Shown in pieces: positions 59,984 to 64,000 of a stretch of 64,000 bases of DNA. The position numbers were made by a program, and so were the translations under genes. How positions within the stretch are numbered: the first letter of the stretch is position 1; the number at the start of each line of letters is the position of its first letter. The notes under the pieces are model-generated. The model was not told where the DNA came from. It made no database searches and worked only from the letters and a program-made list of their open reading frames with translations. Source of the DNA: Mycolicibacterium insubricum. GTDB taxonomy: Bacteria; Actinomycetota; Actinomycetes; Mycobacteriales; Mycobacteriaceae. The stretch is from positions 3,658,001-3,722,000 of the forward strand of contig NZ_AP022618.1 of assembly GCF_010731615.1 (NCBI RefSeq). Reading direction: 5' to 3'.

Positions 59984-60985
59984 CTATTTGATTGCAATCG
60001 GATTAACCGGTGAGCCGACCGCACCGACCACCCGGAGCGGCGGTGCGATCAGCTGGAAATCGTAGCGCCGGTCGGAGGCGCAGTCGGCGGCCAGGGCGCT
60101 GAGATCCCAGTATTCGCCGAGCATCAAGCCCATGTCGCGCAAGCACAGCATGTGCATCGGCAGGAAGGTGCCGGCCACGCCGGATTCCGGGTCGGGGTCC
60201 TCGACCATCAGGTTGTCCGCGGCCACCGCGGCGACCCGATGATCGTGCAGCCAGGACGCGGCGCTCCAGTGCAGCCCGGAACCCGGCGCCCCGCCGTCGC
60301 CGGTCTCGGTGAAGCGGGTCCACCAACCGGTGTGCACGACGACGATATCCCCGAGCTCTATGGTCACGCCCTGGGCGCGGGCGATGTCGTCGAGCTCGGC
60401 GGGTGTGATCGGTTGTCCCGGAGGCAGATACGTGTCGGCGCCGCGGTGGGCGACGACGTCGAGCAGCACGCCGCGGGAGGTGATGCCCTTGACGTCGACC
60501 TTGTCGATGCCGCAGTGCCGGGCCCCGAAGCTGGTCACCGAATCGGCCGGGAAGCCGTTGTAGAGCTTGTCCTCGTAATACACGTGGGAGAAGGCGTCCC
60601 ACTGCGAGGCGGCCTGCAGGTTCATCACGATCATGTCGTCGTTGAACCGGAAGGGGTTGTCGGCGAAGAACGATGCGACGTCACCGGCGACCGGGTTGGC
60701 CAACCAGGACGGCCCGTACTCGGCCAGGGTGGCGGCATCCCCGCCGTCGACGGTCATCACGTGCGTCGGGTTGGCGCGGAACCGGAAGGCGCCCTGCGGC
60801 CCGCCGGAACCGAAATCCGATCCGAGGGCGAAGATCTTGCCCGAGCGCACCGAGGCGGCGGCCTGGGCGACCTTGTCGGGCGTGATGAAGTTCAGGGTGC
60901 CCAGTTCGTCGTCGTCGCCCCAGCGTCCCCAGTTGCGGACGTCGTCGGCCACCCGACGGAATTCGGCCATGCTCGCGGCGGTCAT
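59984..60985 (-). CDS. cyclase family protein (kynurenine-formamidase-like)
   Basis: A 333-residue cyclase/amidohydrolase-type protein (PF04199-like). Visible motifs are NWGRWGDDDELGTLNFITPDKV near the N-terminus, SQWDAFSHVYYEDKLYNG (the metal-binding DxxxH-type site) and GDIVVVHTGWW. Members hydrolyse cyclic amides or lactone-like bonds; several work in ring degradation. ATG 60985 overlaps the upstream SDR stop (ATGA), which sets the start. Substrate unknown. Confidence 0.86.
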   Translation of the reverse strand: MTAASMAEFRRVADDVRNWGRWGDDDELGTLNFITPDKVAQAAASVRSGKIFALGSDFGSGGPQGAFRFRANPTHVMTVDGGDAATLAEYGPSWLANPVAGDVASFFADNPFRFNDDMIVMNLQAASQWDAFSHVYYEDKLYNGFPADSVTSFGARHCGIDKVDVKGITSRGVLLDVVAHRGADTYLPPGQPITPAELDDIARAQGVTIELGDIVVVHTGWWTRFTETGDGGAPGSGLHWSAASWLHDHRVAAVAADNLMVEDPDPESGVAGTFLPMHMLCLRDMGLMLGEYWDLSALAADCASDRRYDFQLIAPPLRVVGAVGSPVNPIAIK

Positions 60986-61800
60986 CGCGGTTCTCCTGTC
61001 AGTTCCCGAGCCCACGCGTCTCCCAGGATCCCGCCGTCGACCCAGATCACCTGCCCGGTCAGATAACTGGCGGCCCGGCTGCCCAGGAACAGCAGGACGT
61101 CGGCCTGTTCGCCGGGCTCGGAGTTGCGGCCCAGCGGTGCGGCGAAGGTGTCGAGAAACTGCGGGCCGTAGGCGCTGCGCAGCTGGTCGAGGATCGGGGT
61201 GTCGGTGACCCCGGGTGCGACTGCGTTGATCCGGATGTCGCGGGCACCCAGCGGACCGGTCAGCCGCATGCCCCACAGGATGACGGCTTCCTTGGACAGC
61301 CGGTAGCCGCCGTCGGCTAGCGCCGCGGGATTGGCGCGGCACCAGTCGATTCCGTCGTCCATGGTGGCGGTGTCGAGCAGCCCGGTGGTCACCGCCGCGT
61401 TGTCCCGGTAGTTGCGGGCGGCCAAGGAGGAGACGCTGACGATCGCACCGCCCGGGTTGAGTCTGGGCAGCAGCGCCTCGGTGAACGCCCGGGTGCCCAG
61501 GAAGTTGATGGTGACCACCGCCAGCGGATCACCGATACCCGAGGAGACCCCGGCCACGTTGAACAGCACGTCGACGTCGCCGGGCACCGCCGCGGCGGCC
61601 GCAGCCACCGATTCGGCATCGGCGAGATCGACACCGATGAACTCGGTCAGCGGTGAACCCGGCCCGAGGGGCTGCCGATCCAGGCCGGTGACTCGGGCCC
61701 CGAGGCGCGCGCACGCCTCGGCGACCCGGGCCCCGATCCCGGATGCGGCGCCGGTTACGACGGCATGCGCGCCGTCGTACCGGACGAGTTCAGTGGCCAA
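60982..61800 (-). CDS. short-chain dehydrogenase/reductase (coniferyl-alcohol-dehydrogenase-like)
   Basis: A 272-residue SDR with TGAASGIGARV, a shortened strand region VDVLFNVAGVSS in place of NNAG, catalytic YRLSK and C-terminal LTGQVIWVDGG. The insertion before the active site (TTGLLDTATMDDGIDWCRANPA) is typical of the coniferyl-alcohol / 3-alpha-hydroxysteroid dehydrogenase type. An alcohol on a cyclic substrate is the likely target. Overlaps the cyclase gene by 4 bp. Confidence 0.88.
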   Translation of the reverse strand: MATELVRYDGAHAVVTGAASGIGARVAEACARLGARVTGLDRQPLGPGSPLTEFIGVDLADAESVAAAAAAVPGDVDVLFNVAGVSSGIGDPLAVVTINFLGTRAFTEALLPRLNPGGAIVSVSSLAARNYRDNAAVTTGLLDTATMDDGIDWCRANPAALADGGYRLSKEAVILWGMRLTGPLGARDIRINAVAPGVTDTPILDQLRSAYGPQFLDTFAAPLGRNSEPGEQADVLLFLGSRAASYLTGQVIWVDGGILGDAWARELTGEPR

Positions 61801-61803
61801 TGC

Positions 61804-63111
61804 TCAGCTCGCGGATTCCCGCGCTGCCTTCTCGGCCTGCGCGGCCTTGACCCGACCCTCGTTGATCTCGGCCATCGCTTCCGGGATTTCACCGGCGGTG
61901 AACTTGTCGCGGCCGGTGGGCAGTCCGCCGAAGGCGTAGGTCTCGTCGAATAGCGGGGCGTCCGACGGCGTGCGGCGCGCCTCGACCTTCTCGATGGCCG
62001 GGGCGAGCCGGACGGCCTTGTCGGCCACGTGCTTTGCATCGCGTTCGATGAACTCCGGCAGGATCTCCTTACCCATGATCTCGATGGATTCCATGGTGCC
62101 CTCGTGGCTGCGCGGGTTCATCAGCAAGATGATCTCGTCGACGCCGGAGGCCTCGTAGCTGCGCAGGAACTCCCGCACGGTGTCGGGGCTGCCGATGGCG
62201 CCGCGGCCCGGGCCGTAGGCCAGCGTCGGGTCCTCAGCGACGGCCTGCTGGTAGCGCTCCCACACCTTGGTGCGGCCCGGCGTGTGCATGCCGGTCAGGT
62301 AGTAGTGCATGATGCCGAACGAGAAGAACCCGCCGCCGATGCCGAGGCGCCGCAGCGCCTCCTCGTCGGTCTTGGCGACCATCATCGACAAGTCACCGCC
62401 GATCGCCAGGATATTGGGGTTGATGGCCGGGGTGACCGGGGCCCCGGTGGCCTCGAACTCGTCGTAGTAGCCCTTGACCCGGTCGGCCAGGGCCTCCGGG
62501 CCGGTGTAGGCGAAACTCAGTGCGCCGATGGCCTTGCTCGCGGCCATCTGTACCGACGCCGGCCGTGTGCAGGCCACCCACACCGGCGGGTGCGGCTTCT
62601 GCAGCGGCTTGGGGATCACGTTGCGGGCCGGCATTTCGACGTGCTCGCCCTTGAAGCCGGAGAACGGTTCCTCCACCATGCAGCGGATGGAGACCTCCAG
62701 GGCCTCCTCCCACTGGGCGCGCTTGTCGGCGGGGTCGATGTTGAAACCGCCGAGTTCGGCGACCGAGGAGCCCTCGCCGGTGCCGTATTCGACGCGCCCG
62801 TTGGACAGGTGGTCCAGGGTGGCTACCCGCTCGGCGATGCGGGCGGGGTGGTTGATCGGCGGCGGCAGGTGCATGACGCCGAAGCCGAGCCGGATGTCCT
62901 TGGTGCGCTGGCTGGCGGCGGCCAGGAACATCTCCGGTGCGGTGGAGTGGCAGTACTCCTCCAGGAAGTGGTGCTCGGTCAGCCACACCGTGGAGAAGCC
63001 GGCCTTGTCGGCGGCCTCCACCTCGTCGAGGCCGTCCTGGAACAGCTTGTGCTCGTCGTCGGAGCCCCACGGCCGCGGCAGTGGGAATTCGTAGAACAGC
63101 GAAATCTTCAT
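61804..63111 (-). CDS. luciferase-like flavin-dependent monooxygenase
   Basis: A 435-residue LLM-class enzyme (alkanal-monooxygenase-like): ISLFYEFPLPRPW, GFSTVWLTEHHFLEEYCHSTAPEMFLAAAS, IRLGFGVMHLPPPINHPARIAERVATLDHLSNGRVEYGTG. It needs FMNH2, presumably from the reductase three genes downstream. Such two-component systems can do Baeyer-Villiger or hydroxylation reactions. It has a basic/Glu-rich C-terminal tail. The gap to the SDR gene is 3 bp. Confidence 0.9.
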   Translation of the reverse strand: MKISLFYEFPLPRPWGSDDEHKLFQDGLDEVEAADKAGFSTVWLTEHHFLEEYCHSTAPEMFLAAASQRTKDIRLGFGVMHLPPPINHPARIAERVATLDHLSNGRVEYGTGEGSSVAELGGFNIDPADKRAQWEEALEVSIRCMVEEPFSGFKGEHVEMPARNVIPKPLQKPHPPVWVACTRPASVQMAASKAIGALSFAYTGPEALADRVKGYYDEFEATGAPVTPAINPNILAIGGDLSMMVAKTDEEALRRLGIGGGFFSFGIMHYYLTGMHTPGRTKVWERYQQAVAEDPTLAYGPGRGAIGSPDTVREFLRSYEASGVDEIILLMNPRSHEGTMESIEIMGKEILPEFIERDAKHVADKAVRLAPAIEKVEARRTPSDAPLFDETYAFGGLPTGRDKFTAGEIPEAMAEINEGRVKAAQAEKAARESAS

Positions 63112-63142
63112 CGGGTCATCTCCTTGTTGGTGCTTGGCCGGT

Positions 63143-64000
63143 TCAGGGCAATGGGTCGTAGGGAATGAGGCGTTGGGCGATATCCACGGCGGCGAGGTAG
63201 CCGAAGGTCATGGCGGGTCCGATGGTGGCGCCCGCGCCGGCGTAGCTGCGGCCCATCACCGGGGCCGAGGCGTTGCCGACGGCGTAGAGGCCGTCGATCA
63301 CGGTGTCGTCTTCGCGCAGCACCCGGGCCGCCGCGTCGGTGCGCAGTCCGCCGGAGGTGCCCAGATCCCCCAGGATGATCTGGAACGCCAGATAGGGCGG
63401 CTTGCCCAGCGGGTGCAGGTTCGGGTTGGGCAGCGTCGGATCGCCGTAGTAGTTGTCATACGCACTGTCGCCGCGGTCGAAGTCGTCGTCGTGTCCGGCG
63501 CGCGCGAGTTCGTTGAAGCGGTCCGCGGTGCGGCGCAGTTGCTCCGGTGGCACGCCGATGGCGACGGCCAACTCCTCGAAACCATCGGCCTGCTTGACGA
63601 TTCCGGAATCCAGCCACGCCTGGGGCACCTTGCGGCCGGTGGGCACCGGTGCGAATGGGATCTTCGGGATGGGCAGGTGCCCGCCGACGACGTAGCGGTG
63701 GAAGGAGTCGATGTCGGTGATCAGCCAGCACGGGATGTGCTCGATGCCACCGCGCTGTCCCTCGATCATGGCGTGCGCGAAGTCCATGTAGGGCGCGGCC
63801 TCGTTGATGAAGCGTTTCCCGGCGCCGTTGACGATGAACTGGGCGGGCATCATCCGCTCGTTGAGCATGAACTGCAGCCGGCCGTCGGGCCAGCACATGG
63901 CCGGGAACCACCAGGCCTCGTCCATCAGATCGGTGGCTGCGCCGACCTTTTCGCCCGCGACGATGCCGTCACCGAGTGATGCTGGGTTGCCGAAGCTCCA
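63143..64000 (-). CDS. FAD-binding dehydrogenase (3-ketosteroid-delta1-dehydrogenase/fumarate-reductase type), 5' part beyond window
   Basis: The C-terminal 285 residues of a flavoprotein; the frame is open to the window end, so the N-terminal FAD motif is missing. Visible: QFIVNGAGKRFINEAAPYMDF, then GDLGTSGGLRTDAAARVL and the C-terminal FAD-binding YAVGNASAPVMGRSYAGAGATIGPAMTFGY, which match the KstD-like branch of the fumarate-reductase flavoprotein family. It could introduce a double bond next to a ring ketone. First visible gene of the minus-strand operon reaching to 56970. Confidence 0.84.
   Translation of the reverse strand, partial: WSFGNPASLGDGIVAGEKVGAATDLMDEAWWFPAMCWPDGRLQFMLNERMMPAQFIVNGAGKRFINEAAPYMDFAHAMIEGQRGGIEHIPCWLITDIDSFHRYVVGGHLPIPKIPFAPVPTGRKVPQAWLDSGIVKQADGFEELAVAIGVPPEQLRRTADRFNELARAGHDDDFDRGDSAYDNYYGDPTLPNPNLHPLGKPPYLAFQIILGDLGTSGGLRTDAAARVLREDDTVIDGLYAVGNASAPVMGRSYAGAGATIGPAMTFGYLAAVDIAQRLIPYDPLP

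Overview
The window is high-GC actinobacterial DNA that reads as a mycobacterium, most likely a fast-growing environmental species (Mycolicibacterium type; genus is an inference). The strongest evidence is the block at 3.2-17.0 kb. It holds an M20 peptidase, acpS, the 3,072-residue multidomain type I fatty acid synthase gene fas and a Tat-exported DUF1906 protein, which is the gene order around Rv2522c-Rv2525c of M. tuberculosis. Two Mce-associated membrane proteins and a mycofactocin-coupled short-chain dehydrogenase agree with this. No rRNA, tRNA, CRISPR array, insertion sequence, integrase or phage gene was seen.

Layout. 0-3.2 kb: two MpaB-type (DUF2236) oxygenase genes and an acyl-CoA synthetase. 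3.2-17.0 kb: the fatty-acid-synthesis core, with a 538-bp non-coding region upstream of fas that carries several inverted repeats. 17.0-23.2 kb: an MFS transporter converging on a YhgE/Pip-type membrane protein paired with a degenerate ABC ATPase, separated by a 64-bp tandem repeat; then two Mce-associated genes. 23.2-26.5 kb: a protein made of two similar halves, a FadD3-like ligase and an amidohydrolase. 26.6-34.3 kb: a compact catabolic block (thioesterase, HxlR regulator, FAD oxidoreductase, two carboxymuconolactone-decarboxylase-like proteins, MBL hydrolase, FAH-family enzyme, alpha/beta hydrolase, TetR) that looks like a self-contained ring-degradation pathway. 34.4-41.3 kb: TetR, two cytochromes P450, a mycofactocin-coupled dehydrogenase with a strong terminator, then a FucP-type transporter with an orphan solute-binding lipoprotein. 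41.4-54.7 kb: Baeyer-Villiger monooxygenase, flavin monooxygenase, a fused CoA transferase, crotonase, amidohydrolase, and an APH-kinase/SDR/acyl-CoA dehydrogenase/TetR/quinone-oxidoreductase operon. 54.7-64.0 kb: a third P450 with its ferredoxin and TetR, then a long minus-strand operon of SDRs, hydrolases, a cyclase, an NADPH:FMN reductase, a luciferase-like monooxygenase and a flavoprotein dehydrogenase cut by the window end.

How it fits together (inference): from about 23 kb onward the genes are those expected for stepwise oxidation of hydrophobic alicyclic, terpenoid or steroid-like carbon. P450 or flavin hydroxylation is followed by SDR oxidation to ketones, Baeyer-Villiger lactone formation, hydrolytic ring opening, CoA activation or transfer, and beta-oxidation. 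At least five local regulators sit next to clean palindromes, so the sub-clusters appear to be separately induced.
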